In this document: one piece after another, positions 22,303-33,759 of the stretch
Layout: each line of letters starts with the position of its first letter
How positions within the stretch are numbered: the stretch's first letter is position 1
Assembly (NCBI GenBank): GCA_020226215.1
Contig: CM035235.1
Span: 74,115,283-74,179,282, forward strand
Origin: Sindora glabra
Taxonomy: Eukaryota; Streptophyta; Magnoliopsida; Fabales; Fabaceae
Length of the DNA stretch: 64,000 nt
Reading direction: 5' to 3'
Position numbers and translations under genes: made by a program
Notes under the pieces: model-generated
The model's database searches: none
Told to the model about the DNA's origin: nothing
The model's input: only the letters and a program-made list of their open reading frames with translations

Positions 22303-24552
22303 TTAATCTAGAACATCAAAGGCTTGATGCAGAATTTCAGCTGCCTGCTCAAGTTCCTTCTCCGTTATAACCAATGGAGGCACAAGCCTCACAACATTTC
22401 CTTTTCCAGCAGTTAATACTAAAAGGCCTGCATTTTGACATGCATTTACGAGGGGTGAGGCAGGTACGTCCAAATCAATTCCAATTATTAGCCCAACACC
22501 ACGAATTTCCCTCACATGCCGGTTTCCTCCTAATTTCTGTTTTAAAAGCTCTTTGAATGTTTGGCCTTTCTTCGACACAGCAGCCAGGAAATCTGGACTT
22601 GAAATTTTATCCAAAACAGCAAGTGCAGCATTACAAACAAGAGGACCTCCGGCAAAAGTGCTCCCATGATCACCATAGTTAATAGCAGAAGCAACTCTTT
22701 CAGTCACTAGGACTGCTCCAATAGGCAGACCTCCAGCAAGAGGCTTGGCTAATGTCATCATATCTGGAAAGACTCCATAAGGTTCATGGGCCCAAAGAGA
22801 CCCTGACCGTCCCAATCCACATTGAACCTAGAAAAATCACAGACGTGTGCATGGTAAACAAAACATGAAAAACGTATAACAATGAAGCACAAGTGCATAG
22901 AGATGAGAGAATTTTAGGAGGATTTACAATAAGGCAAAAATGTACTTTGGCAATATGAACATTGCACTCTATCATGTTTGGGAGCCATTACAGAAAAGTG
23001 GAAAAGCCACCCTGCTCTCCGAGTCTACTCTCTCCATTCAATATAATATTTTCTCATTCAAGCTAGTAAGCCAAAACCCAGATCATTTCAAGTGACAATG
23101 CCTGATTCTGAACTACTAGCAAAATAACTTTGTTAATCATCGTCACTGAAAGAAACTAAATAAAAATATACACACATTCCCTCATTGTTTTCTCATTCTT
23201 AGTTACATGTGCATACTTAAGAAGATGCAAACACAGGATGATGTATTTGTTTTTCTCTTATCCAGTGAAACCATGGATAAACAGTTAGATAAGGTTACCT
23301 CATCAAAAATAAGAAGAGCCCCAGTCTCGTCACATGCAGCCCGCAAAGACTCAAGGAATTCCTTTGTTGAAGTGTATATACCCCCTTCTCCCTGGATAGG
23401 TTCCACAAAGACTGCAGCAATTTTCTTCCGCTGCATTAATTCTCTTACTTCCAGTGCATTTCCGTACTGTAGGAAAGTGACTCCGGGCATAATGGGCTCA
23501 AATGGTTTTCGGTACTGTTCTTTACTTGTCAAAGCAAGTGCACCCAATGTTCGTCCATGAAAGCAATTGCTGAATGCTATGAACTCAGTGGCTGGCTCTT
23601 TCCCATCAGCAGTTGTGTGTCTCTGATACTTTCTTGCAAATTTAATAGCTGCTTCATTTGCTTCAGTTCCAGAATTTGAAAAAAATACACGATCAGCAAA
23701 AGATCTAGCCACTAGACGTTTTGCAAGCTCCACCTGCATCAACTTGTATTACACTAATCAAAGATGTAGATAAAGTGTATATAACACCAATATTCAACAT
23801 AAAGTACACAAACACAAAATATGAAATCATGTAGAGCATAATGCAACAGCTACAAAACATTCTACCACTATCAGTAACTATAACAACAAAAACAAATTGT
23901 CTTTCCTACGCATAACTTGATATACTCAGTAAAAAAGGCTACACAAAAGGGTTTATTTGACATACTCGGTTAAGAAAAATGTTCCTTGTGTTACATGTAA
24001 TTAAGTAGGCTAGCACCCCAATTAAAGACAATTTCTGAAGGACCTATGTTTTGACCTTCAACGTTCCTCAACAACTGTAGAAAAACAAGCAGTAACTCAA
24101 ATAAAAACCTGTTGGGTTGAATAAAAGATATTGCTAATATGAGTAAGGTTGGCTGCCTGCTCGACTACTGCCTTCAACCAGTCTTCATCCCCATGTCCAA
24201 GTGAGTTAACCGCAATTCCACTAGTCATATCCAAATATTCTCTGCCTTCAACATCATACACTTTACACCCTTTCCCCTTCACAACCACAACTTCTGTTCT
24301 TGCATATGTCCCCACCAAATATTTCTTCTCTGCTTCAATCACTTCCTTAGTCTTCACCAATCCTACCTTTCCGGCATGATTATGTGCTTCAACATCCACA
24401 TTGAGACATGCAGTCAAAATCCCCACACAGTTGACTTTAATCCGTGATTTTTCTCTCCCTGCATTGCTTTCACTCTCTAATTTGAAAAGTTGACGAATGT
24501 TGCATGATGAGGGAGAAATTGATTTGTTGAGAGAAATTTGAAAAGAACTCAT
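22303..24552 (-). CDS. Acetylornithine aminotransferase, chloroplast/mitochondrial (3 exons, 467 residues)
   Basis: Pyridoxal-phosphate class-III aminotransferase. It converts N-acetylglutamate semialdehyde plus glutamate to N2-acetylornithine plus 2-oxoglutarate in arginine synthesis. Coding exons are 24,552-24,109, 23,733-23,299 and 22,827-22,303, all joined in phase 0 with GT/AG borders. The first about 45 residues are rich in Ser, Asn, Lys and Arg and poor in acids at the very start, fitting an organelle transit peptide. Visible landmarks are SGTEANEAAIKFAR (169-182, cofactor phosphate site), FHGRTLGALALTS, FDE (291-293) across the exon junction into VQCGLGRSG, and TLAKPLAGGLPIGA with the Schiff-base Lys at 321. 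Length agrees with the Arabidopsis orthologue (At1g80600, WIN1/TUP5). The start chosen is the first in-frame ATG; the frame upstream opens only at a TTG. A TIR transposon lies 90 bp behind the stop. Confidence 0.95.
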
Positions 24553-24960
24553 TATTTTTGGCAAAGTTCCCAACTTTCCCTTCCTTTTTCTATTCTGCAA
24601 ACAATCATAAACCCACAATCAGCTAGAAATACAATTCAGAGGAATAATTCCAATCAATGCTTTTTGGGTGACCCTTGTTTGTTTCCAAGGAAAATCTATG
24701 TGAAAATTCCCCCCCCCCCTTTTGGTGGTTGAAAACACAAAACAATATATGAAAGTCAATCAAACAACAGGTAACGGGATGGTACACCAAGGTATAGAAA
24801 GTAAAGGCATTAACAATGGGATTGAGTGGCTCCACAAAAACAAAACCTCGAACAAAATGGAGATGGAGAATTGATGTACCTTGATATCAAACTAAGAGGC
24901 CTCGATGGTTAGTCCTGGTAGTGCTGATTGCTGCCTAGTTCTGCATCCTCCACATCAAGG
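24553..24960 (-). promoter_or_regulatory. 5' leader of the aminotransferase with a likely UTR intron
   Basis: On the minus strand, ATATCAAG|GTACATC (donor at 24,879) and TTGTTTGCAG|AATAG (acceptor at 24,595) bound a possible 285-bp intron in the 5' UTR, leaving 42 bp of leader before the ATG. The sequence upstream of the donor is less AT-rich, as for a transcribed leader. A C-run at 24,709-24,720 lies inside the proposed intron. Inference only. Confidence 0.4.
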
Positions 24961-25558
24961 TTGTCAGTATCAAGATCCACCAAGGATCGAAAAGGGGGGG
25001 TGGAATCATAAATCATAAGATTGTAAAGGGATCGTAAGATTCTACCTCAAGATCTGATGTATATTTTATATACCTTCGACTTTATAGTAAGACGAAATAA
25101 AGTTCTAGAGTATTTAAAATTAAGTAGAACAATTTTGTAAGATCCTACCTCAAGACCATTTTTTTTTCTCTTCAACTAAAAATATTCAAGGCACCAATTC
25201 CACACTTGTTAGAGCAATTCAACACTCAAGACAAATTAAATCAAGTGCTGGCAGAAAAGAAACACACGATCAAACGGAGAACAGTAACACCCATTTGATT
25301 TTTTTGTGGCGAAATCAAAGGCTGAAAATGGACTTTAATACCTCACAAAATAAGCAACATCCAATCAGGCATTTATTTAAGGCAATACTGACAGGCGATT
25401 ACACGGTACCAACCCCAATTCCTTCTTTGAGACTTAGTCTATCATCCTCACTTTGTTTGGTGGCTCTCAATCCAAAAAAGCAACCCAGCAACTAATGACA
25501 GCCAACATAGAATAATTCTTACCTTTACAACATAGAATAGATGGAAGATTCATTAAAT
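24961..25558. other. Intergenic between the aminotransferase leader and a copia fragment
   Basis: GGTTGTCAGTATCAAGATCC at 24,960 resembles the inverse of GATTGCGATTCTGACAACC at 27,488-27,506. These may be ends of one repeat family split by the copia insertion, or unrelated copies. No coding block is supported. Confidence 0.35.
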
Positions 25559-26735
25559 GAATGTGAAGTTAACATTTTTAAATGACATCCTTGTAAAAGA
25601 AATTTATGCAGAAAAACCACTAGGTTACGTGAAGAAAGAACATTAAAAAAAATCTATCATTTAAAGAAGGCTTTATACAGATTAAAACAAGCACCTCAAG
25701 CTTACTATATATGGATTAATGCATATTTGTTACAAAATGAATTCCAAAAATGTCTTCATGAGCATACATTATATATCAAGTCAAAAGTTAATAAAGGTCT
25801 AATAGTTGTATGCCTTTATTTTGATGACTTAATATTTACAGAAAATTGTAAAAAAATATTTGTAGAATTCAGAGAGGCTGTAACTAACTAATTTGAAACA
25901 ACAAATATGGGACAGATAGCCTATTTTTTAGGCTTTAAAGATTGATAAAGCCATTTTTATTTCTCAACAAAAGTATGCTAATAATATTCTAAAAAAAATT
26001 CAAGATGGATTCAACAATTCCAATCCAAACCCCAATTCCTAGACGCCTTGAGATAAAGAAAAAAGATAAAGGAGAATCAGTAAACCTAACTTATTTTAAA
26101 AGCATAATTGGTGTTCTACACTATTTAATAGAGTTAGGATTATCAATCGTATCATGGAAAAATTATATCAATCACACTTGCAAATAGCAAAATAAATTTT
26201 GCAATATGTTAATGGTACTTGAAATTATGAACTTTTTTATACTTATTTTGATAATTTCAACTCAATTAGATATACAAATAGTGACTAAGTAGGTGATGTT
26301 GAAATTAGAAAAAATACCTCTAGTTATGTTTTCTATCTTAAAGATAGTGTATTTTCTTGATCTTCAAAAAAGTAACAAGCGGTGGCTTTATCAACTATAG
26401 AAGCTAAATACATAGCAGTAGTATCTATAATATGTCAAGTAATTTGGATTCACAGATTGCTTGAAAAGTTAAAACAAGTGTAAGAATTCCCATTAACAAT
26501 TATGTGTGATAATAAGTCAATAATTGCATTAGTCAAAAATTCAATTTTTCATAATAAAAGCAAGTACATTGAAATTAAGTATCATTATATCAGAAAACTA
26601 ATTAAAACTGGAGAAATAGAGCTCGAGTTTTACAGATTTGATGAACAAGTTACAAATATGTTGACAAAATCACTTAAAGCAAATGCATTCCAAAAGTTGA
26701 AGATAATGTTCAATGTTATTTCAAAATCAATTTAA
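25559..26735 (+). pseudogene. Ty1/copia reverse transcriptase-RNase H remnant
   Basis: Degenerate reading in more than one frame gives copia pol landmarks in order. They are LNDILVKEIYAEKPLGYVKK, LKKALYRLKQAPQA (25,665-25,700), LYFDDLIF (the catalytic YVDD box, Val replaced by Phe, near 25,815), SIIGVLHYLI (26,100), ALSTIEAKYIAV (26,385, RNase H) and MCDNKSIIALVKN (26,502). Several in-frame stops and at least two frameshifts make it dead. Gag, protease and integrase are absent, so the element is 5'-truncated at about 25,559. Confidence 0.85.
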
Positions 26736-26743
26736 AAGGAGGT

Positions 26744-27365
26744 TGTTAGAAATTATTAAATTTCTTTTGAAATAAAAAATTATAAATAACGACAACTAAG
26801 CAACTTAAATACTTAATGATGAAGGAAGTTTTGTAAGCAATAATCATATCTCAATATGGAAAAAAAGAAATTGATAGATGAAATTATGCATTTATGAAAT
26901 TGAAATTGATTGAAATAGGTGCAACAAGTTGGAGGGCAGACATTGAGTCAAAGAAAAGATTATATTATTATAATATTTTCGTACGCAGACCCACCACTTC
27001 CTAAATAAAAAGTGTTTTACATTAAAAGAATTTAATTCAATAAGCTTTGATAGCCTAATACTATAAGGAAAACCCTGTGTAATTAACCATATAGTGAGAT
27101 ATGCCTTTATAGCAACAAGGCAGAAAGAGTTTGTTTATTGTAGTGTTTTGGTGAGTGAGAAAAGAGGGTACCATTAGTGTGGAAAATATATGTATATTGA
27201 ATATTAATTTATAATAGTGTATAAAAGAAAAATATAATGTATTTGTATTTTGTAAAAGTTGTTGCAATTACAAAGCAAGAAGATTTTTTCTCATTTCTAC
27301 TCTTTCTCCATAATTTTTTTATTTTTTTGGTGCTAATATTATTAGCAAATATATTGATTCCAACA
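26744..27365 (+). mobile_element. 3' LTR of the truncated copia element
   Basis: A polypurine tract AAAAGGAGG (26,734-26,742) is followed after one base by TGTTAGAA. The proposed LTR ends TTCCAACA (27,358-27,365), giving the TG...CA termini and the short inverted ends typical of copia LTRs. It is 622 bp. No partner LTR is visible, so the left half of the element is missing. Confidence 0.6.
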
Positions 27366-28983
27366 CAACCCCACTGAGTGAACTGATCCTTCACTTGTGA
27401 ATCGTCAATCCTATCTTTTTCTGATTCAGAGGGCGTTTCAGCACGATTTGCTAAGCTTCTATTGTAGAATCATGTGACCCTACGAGTAGGATTGCGATTC
27501 TGACAACCATGCTCCACATGCAATAATGAGAAACAAAAACACCTAAGTAAAGTGCAAGATCACATATTCACAATTGCATTTTTTCAACAAAGTTATGAAA
27601 AATATTATGTTGAAAAAAATTCAGTCCAATTCTTTTTTTATTTTCTTGCTAAAATATATATAATCACCCCATACTATACTTGATGTGCAAAAAATTTAGA
27701 AGTGCTTAATAGATGGATCAAATAAGATCGGCCAAAGTCCATGCAGCCTAAGTCCATTTAGACCCATTTTAAGGTGGTCCAGTCTTATCGTGAGCCAACC
27801 CATTTTTTCTACTCTATTTTTTTATTATTTTTCACATTAAGACCTAATTCTAATTCTAAATATAAACAATAACAAATCATCAAAATAAGGAGAGAGAAAC
27901 ATAACAAAAGCACAAAGCAGTTAAAATTATTGAACAAGGGTTTAGGTACTTGCATCTTATGCTTGGAATTCGAAGTCAACAGAGGAAGTAAAAAACAGAC
28001 AGAGAAAATAGAAGGCATAAAAAGAGCACTAAGCAGTAAAATTATCTAAAGTAGCTCGGACAGGATGGCTTAATTGCAAATTCCTCAGTAAGTAAATTAA
28101 AAGAAGAAATAAATTTTATCAATCTAACAACTGGAAAAAAATATGAATTCTTCAAGGAGGTAATTTTGAAATTCTCTAGGCTTTTTTCAGACGTGACTAT
28201 GAGACAATTCAGCCATTTTGAAGTGCCTGGATCAGTGACTATTCAACATCAAATTCATAATGGATATATTCCTATATTGAACAAAAGTCCAATCCTGTTA
28301 TCCTACGACTAGTGTAAAAACCGTAACTGCTTATGCCTACGTTGGTGGTGCATGCAGCACCAAATAAACAACAATTATTGAACAAGGGTCCGGATCTTTA
28401 GAGATGGAAATATTCTATTTTACTTCCTTACTCTCATAAACGAGATACAAACTCATGGTGTAAGAAAATTTTTACAAAACAAAGTCCAGTCATAAAATGT
28501 ATCCTTTAAAGTCACCTACCAATAAAAACCATACCATCTAGGTAATTGTGAACTCTTCAAGCATCAACAACATCTGGTTGTAAATAATAAAAAAGTCTAA
28601 AATTTATCCTAAAATTAAATTAGAATTTGACAACAGTAACATCAAAATGCAGAGGCAGAATATGCAACGTACAGGACAAATTACATAAAATCTCTAAGCC
28701 AACAATCAAACATAAGAGGCTCCATAAGTATATAGTTTTCCCGACTTTTAGAAACCAATATTTGACCCAAAACAAGCTTCTATTTATTTGAACAAATTCA
28801 GAATGCACAAAACAAGTTGGGAATCCTATTTTGGGACCAGGGCCAGAAACTATAAGCTACCGATTTGATTCTCTTTTACCTTTCTTTTCTCATATCTAAT
28901 GTCTAAATATGTATATGATACTATTGTTACTGACCAGAATTTTAAATAGCTACACTTCTTATTTTTTTGCATTTGCCTGCCAG

Positions 28984-29155
28984 AGATAACCAGCAAAAAT
29001 TTTTCAATGTATTTGGTTCAATGTTCTGTGCTCTGATCTTTTTGGGCATAAACAATTGCTCATCAATGCTGCACAATATCGATATAGAGCGAAACCTCAA
29101 GTGCTGGGAAAAATTTGCAGGCATGTATTCTCCATGGGCTTTCTCACTTGCTCAG
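28984..29155 (+). pseudogene. Exon fragment of an ABCG/PDR-type ABC transporter
   Basis: A 172-bp block bounded by CTGCCAG (acceptor) and CTCAG|GTAAG (donor) translates to FFNVFGSMFCALIFLGINNC followed by SSMLHN, then EKFAGMYSPWAFSLAQ. It matches the second transmembrane domain of full-size plant PDR transporters, which carry a segment of the type FLG..NCSS.....ERTV.YRE.FAGMYS..AY.LAQ. The conserved RTV.YRE part is altered here (RNLKCWE). No ATP-binding cassette or other exon was recognised nearby. A single exon with intact splice signals inside a transposon-like unit is best read as captured gene sequence. Confidence 0.7.
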
Positions 29156-29242
29156 GTAAGAAGCAATCAATTTTAAACAAAGGTTCCGCAGACAGAGGAA
29201 GAGGAATAAAGGTAAAAAGAGAAAAGAAAGTTAAAAACTTAC

Positions 29243-29600
29243 TTGCATACCGGCGTTGGTTGGCGCACCGACAATCTCTGTTTGAGTGATTCGTCTCCGT
29301 CGCTCGCTGCTGCTGCTTTGTCGTTCTGTACTACGTTTACGGCACAAAGGACGTCGATTGCAATTTGAGAATGGCCGAATGAGAAATTGTGTTGGAGGGA
29401 AATGGATTGGGTTTGGGGCAATTTTCTGGTCCGGTCTGTTAGGTAGTTGTAGTTGGGCCGTACAAACACATCCGCGTCCACACAAATCCAATCCATTTGA
29501 TCACAGTCTACCGAGCGCAATATATTTAAGTTTGGTTTTTCAATGGGCTCACTTTTAGATAGTTCGGTCCATATAAAATCCGTCAGCCAACCCATCAACA
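29243..29600 (-). other. GC-rich orphan first-exon-like block
   Basis: On the minus strand, a CpG-containing, locally GC-rich stretch runs into CGCCGGTATGCAA|GTAAGT, an ATG followed two codons later by a consensus donor (29,242). It also holds a 124-codon frame with no recognised domain. It lies just inside the right end of the hAT-like element. It may be a captured promoter/first exon, or the remains of the element's own transposase promoter. Downstream exons were not identified. Confidence 0.3.
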
Positions 29601-29846
29601 GCCCGTTAAGCACTCCTGAAAAACTTACTAGATATTTTAAAAGGTGTAGTTAAACATACTTTAAAAGCGAGCTCACATAATATAAATTATGCATACATTG
29701 AATACTAATACCTATATTGATGTTGAAAAAAATATAAAAAATATAAAATGTTAATTTTTAGTTGCATAATAAAATAATAATATAAATATTAAAATAATAG
29801 AATCTCAATAAAAATAAAGTAATATACAATAATGGAATAAATATAA

Positions 29847-30375
29847 GAAAAAATATAGAATATTTCCTTCAATTTTGGGTGATTAAATTTTATCCCTTTC
29901 TACTTTGAAAATTTAAAAATTATCCCTTTAAAACTTCACCAAACTTGAATTTAACACATATTGTCAACTTAATTAACCATTTTATGAAATTATATGATTT
30001 TTTCCATAAAATTTTAAAAAAAATCACATTATTATATATTAGTTTATTTCTTCATTTTTTCATAAATAATTTTGCAACCTATTTTTTATTATTTAATTAA
30101 AACTCTATATATCTCATTTAATTCTTATTAATTATATAACATAAAAAATATTTGTGAAAAATAATAAAATAAACCAAAATACTATAATGTTATGATTTTT
30201 ATTTAAAAATATTATTATAAATAATATAGTTTAATAAAATAATAAATTAAGTTAATAGAGTGTTAAATCCAAGTTTTGCATAGTTTAAGAGATGATTTCT
30301 AAATTTTTAAAGTAAAAAAGGGTAAAATCTAACTATCCCAAAATTGAAGAAAATATTTCATATTTTTTTATAAAT
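29847..30375. mobile_element. Foldback MITE, about 530 bp, about 120-bp inverted termini
   Basis: The left arm (29,848-29,985; TTTCCTTCAATTTTGGGTGA, TTATCCCTTTCTACTTTGAA, AACTTGAATTTAACAC) is the inverted complement of the right arm (30,240-30,375; rc TTTTCTTCAATTTTGGGATA, TTACCCTTTTTTACTTTAAA, AACTTGGATTTAACAC). Non-coding loop. No clear target duplication. Confidence 0.75.
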
Positions 30376-30473
30376 ATAATTTTATTTTGAGTTACATTTA
30401 TTTTTATCTATTTATTATAATTAATAAAATATATAATATATAATAATATAATTAAAATATATGTAAAAGTAAG

Positions 30474-30478
<5 letters not shown>

Positions 30479-30521
<43 letters not shown>
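30479..30521. repeat. (AT)n microsatellite followed by GTAT repeats
   Basis: About 43 bp of AT, then TGTATGTATGTAC. Confidence 0.95.
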
Positions 30522-30532
<11 letters not shown>

Positions 30533-30806
30533 CGAAGTTAAAAAGGTAGAATGATAATTAATTAAATTAAGTGGTGATAATTTTTCATTTTGTTCATAAA
30601 TGATACTTGACTTTTTTTTTTTTTAACTAAGGAGATATAAGAAAGAAATTTTCCATGATTTGTGATCATTTTGGTAGTTGACCAATCAAATAACTTATTT
30701 ATTTTTTACTTTCTAGAAAATGGTATTTTCCTTAAAACCTTTTGCCAATAAATGGTCTCTATATTAGTATTTGATTTAAATTATAATTATGAGATTTTTT
30801 TATTGT

Positions 30807-32120
30807 TTATTAGTAGAAGTTATCTTTCTATTTGAATTAAAATTTTGTATTAGAATGAGATTATGATTATTTTAATAATAAAATATTTTTTCACCATAAA
30901 TATTTGTATTTAGTAAGAAATTTAAACAAGAATAAGTACTTATATAATTAAATACGAACCTTATAAAGGTTTTAAACAATTGTAAGGTTATAGCTTAAGA
31001 GTCTTCACAACTTTCTCCAATCTTAATATTATAATAAATCTTTTTTATTTATTTTTTCTTAAAAGTTTAAGTCTTTTTCAAGTTAAATTATGGATGTATT
31101 TTGTTATGCTACTTTATATTTTAATTGCATGATACTTATTTGTAATGAGAGGGGATATTTTACTAACAATTAGTATCAAAATATGGTTCAATCTTGTATT
31201 AGAAAATGATAATTCAAGATAGTAAGAATTTGTTTCTATGTTTTATGGAATTGAGCATAATAAATAATGATGTTGTATTACTAGTCCAATTGCACTCATA
31301 AGTTAAGAGGATGAATAAACATTGTAAAGATAGCTAATTCAATTTGACACTAGTTGAATAGGATGAATAGGGATGTTATGGAGGTAGTTGAATTGATTTT
31401 GCATAAAAGTTGAGTATGACAATATTACAGATGTATCAATATTTAGATTTGCATAAGAGTTCAAAACATATGATGTATTGATGATAGCTAGTTTGATTTT
31501 GTGTAAGAGTTGTAATTAATGATTAATGTTATGGAGATAGATATTTTAGCCTAAGTAAGAGTTATAGTAGATGATGGAGTTAAATATTAGGAAGATGCTA
31601 GTGTTAGGGAAGCATAAGAGTACCTACGTTGTATATATGCTTGGAGACGAAGATTGAGCACCATTAGTGGTGAAAGGTACATATAAAGTGTGTTTGTTTA
31701 ATAAGTCTTTTGCAAGAGTGATCGTAAAGTTTAGTGTTTCTATAGATGTTGGATATTTAAAGAGATCATTGATGGAAATTAGTAAAGTTTGTAATACTTG
31801 ATGGAGGTGGAGTTATTTGATAGAAAAATGTTTGTTATAGTTCTTCAAAAAATTGTAATGATAGCAAATTTTCATGGTTGATGTCCCATAAGTTTTATTT
31901 AGCAATAGATAGAGTTTGAAAATTAATAAAGATAGAATTTGTATCAAGATAATCATTAGTGATTAACTCAAATCCTAATTTATGAAATTTTTATTATTTT
32001 TTGTTGAGAGTTATGTTTTTAAAGTTAGAACTTTGTATTGGAATATAACTATGATTGTTTGCTAATAAAATATTTCAAAAGTTATAAATATTTATATTGA
32101 ATAGGTATTTGAGGTATGAA
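30807..32120. repeat. Diverged direct repeats (about 120 bp) enclosing a degenerate minisatellite
   Basis: 30,807-30,925 (GTAGAAGTTAT, TTTTGTATTAGAATGAGATT, TAATAAAATATTT, ATAAATATTTGTATT) aligns to 31,997-32,120 (GTTGAGAGTTAT, TTTGTATTGGAATATAACTA, TAATAAAATATTT, ATAAATATTTATATT). Between them, 31,290-31,640 shows about five imperfect units of 55-70 bp around a core GCATAAGAGTT. The repeats could be decayed LTRs of a small non-coding retroelement. No coding sequence seen. Confidence 0.4.
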
Positions 32121-32275
32121 AAAAAATTGATATGAATGTCTATCAAAATTAAATGAAAATCCTTACATAGATTAGGAAAAAAATATAAGGACAATAATTA
32201 ATAAGTCATAAAAATAAGATTAAGAACCTTGACGTATATTATCTTGTAAATGAAAATCCTTTTAAATTTTAAAAA

Positions 32276-32428
32276 TAATTATGGTACATTATTGATATAT
32301 TGGTGCATTAGTATTACTAAATTTAATTGCTGATTTACTATCTTGTAGTTTGCCAAATTTAATTTAAAAAATAAATTTAATATATAATTAAATCTAATAG
32401 TACACCATCAATAATGCACTATTATCTC
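32276..32428. mobile_element. Small foldback element, about 150 bp
   Basis: GGTACATTATTGATATATTG and AGTATTACTAAATTTAATT pair with the reverse complement of 32,380-32,428 (GTGCATTATTGATGGTGTAC, ATTAGATTTAATT). Confidence 0.5.
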
Positions 32429-33759
32429 TCCCTTAAACTTTTCGTAATTTCCCCCCTAAATTTTAGAATCTCCCTTTGTTAAATGATTGATATATACATT
32501 TTATTCTGTTGCTCTGCGTTATTTGTTTGTTGGAACTTGGAAGGAGATGCTTTTGGGAACAAACTCAGTATTTGACCTAGTAAATGGAAAAAGGGAAAAT
32601 CAGTGGCTTGTGAGTTGTGACCTTACTTACTATAGCCTAAGCGAAGTTTCGTGGAATGGCAAACGGGGGAGCCCTCAAATTATTCCAAAAGTCATCATCC
32701 TTTTATTTTTCTTTCCTCAATTATTGATGTAAAGACTTGACATTGTACAATAACAATGTGATCTTTACAAAATATTGCTAGATTGATTGCTTCCTCTGAA
32801 CGCTCAAATAAACTTTAAGTTTTAGGAATTAACATTAATCATATCAAAAATATTTTTCATATCCTATTGGATATATTAAATACCTAAAATCAAACCCTTT
32901 TTAATGAAGTTTTAAAATTTAGTCCGATCATTAACTTGATAAAATAATTGAATATCAATTGAATTAATTTAATTAGTTAAATTAAATGGTTGAATCAATT
33001 AATATAATTTTTAGATGTATAAATTATAATATATATATATATATATAAAGATATATAAAAAATTAAATTTATTTGATTACTCATTTTATTTTTTAATTAT
33101 CGTTTAAGATTAATATACAAGAATTAAGGAAGATAATAAATAATTTTGATTTTAGGAGAGAGAAAATGTAATTTACTAATATATTCTCTATTAAAATTTA
33201 ATTTAATTAATAAATAATATTATTAAATATTTATTTAAATAGTAGGATTAATATTTAAAAGAAGACAATAAATATAATCTTGATTTTTCCAAATAACAGA
33301 TAAATAAAAATAATTTTTCAAAATTAATATTTGAAAATGGAGAGAGTAATACAAGTGTATTTTTAAAACAAAATGAATAATTTGATACAATTTTAATTAA
33401 AATAAAATATTAATAACAAAAGTTTTGTCTCTAATTCTAATTACAATCACAAAAGCCTTGTTACTTTTCCTTTTTACTTACACTTCATTTGTTTTATTTT
33501 GTAATTTAGACTTTGGGCTTAACTTAATTCAAATTAAGTTCATATTCAAACACTTAAAAAGGAAATTAGGAAATTAAAAAGGCAAAATGGGTTGAACAAA
33601 ACACCACCCAATTGAATTTTTTTACCAAGTTTAGGCACATCGACTTGAGCTTTTGTCTAATCAGAATTTATTGGAATGTGTAATTCATTTTTGCGCTCTC
33701 AATTTCAAAATATTATTTTCTAGGGAAAAGGGTCTAGGATTCGATGCGCTCAATTTTGT
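32429..33759. other. AT-rich intergenic, nothing recognised
   Basis: The 81-codon frame at 32,487-32,732 lies in slightly less AT-rich DNA but has no domain character, no paralogous exon and no supporting splice context. Confidence 0.5.

Larger units (their letters stand above)
27697..29618. mobile_element. hAT-like element, 1,922 bp, carrying host gene fragments (Pack-type)
   Basis: The left end is TAGAAGTGCTTAATAGATGG; the reverse complement of the right end is CAGGAGTGCTTAACGGGCTG. Flanking 8-bp direct repeats AAAAAATT (27,689-27,696) and AAAAACTT (29,619-29,626) match at 7 of 8 bases. Subterminal GGTCC...GTGAGCC(A)ACCCA (27,776-27,803) has an inverted echo TGGGCTCAC...TCGGTCC at 29,546-29,571. 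The ends belong to the same family as the hAT MITE at 17,229. Inside there is no recognisable transposase but an ABCG/PDR transporter exon (+) and, on the minus strand near the right end, a GC-rich first-exon-like block. This is the structure expected of a non-autonomous element that has acquired host DNA. Confidence 0.65.

Noticed and set aside
23207..23560. 117-codon plus frame antisense to aminotransferase exon 2
   Set aside because: Explained by the conserved coding sequence on the other strand.
32487..32732. 81-codon plus frame
   Set aside because: No domain character, ends in a hydrophobic low-complexity stretch, no splice evidence.
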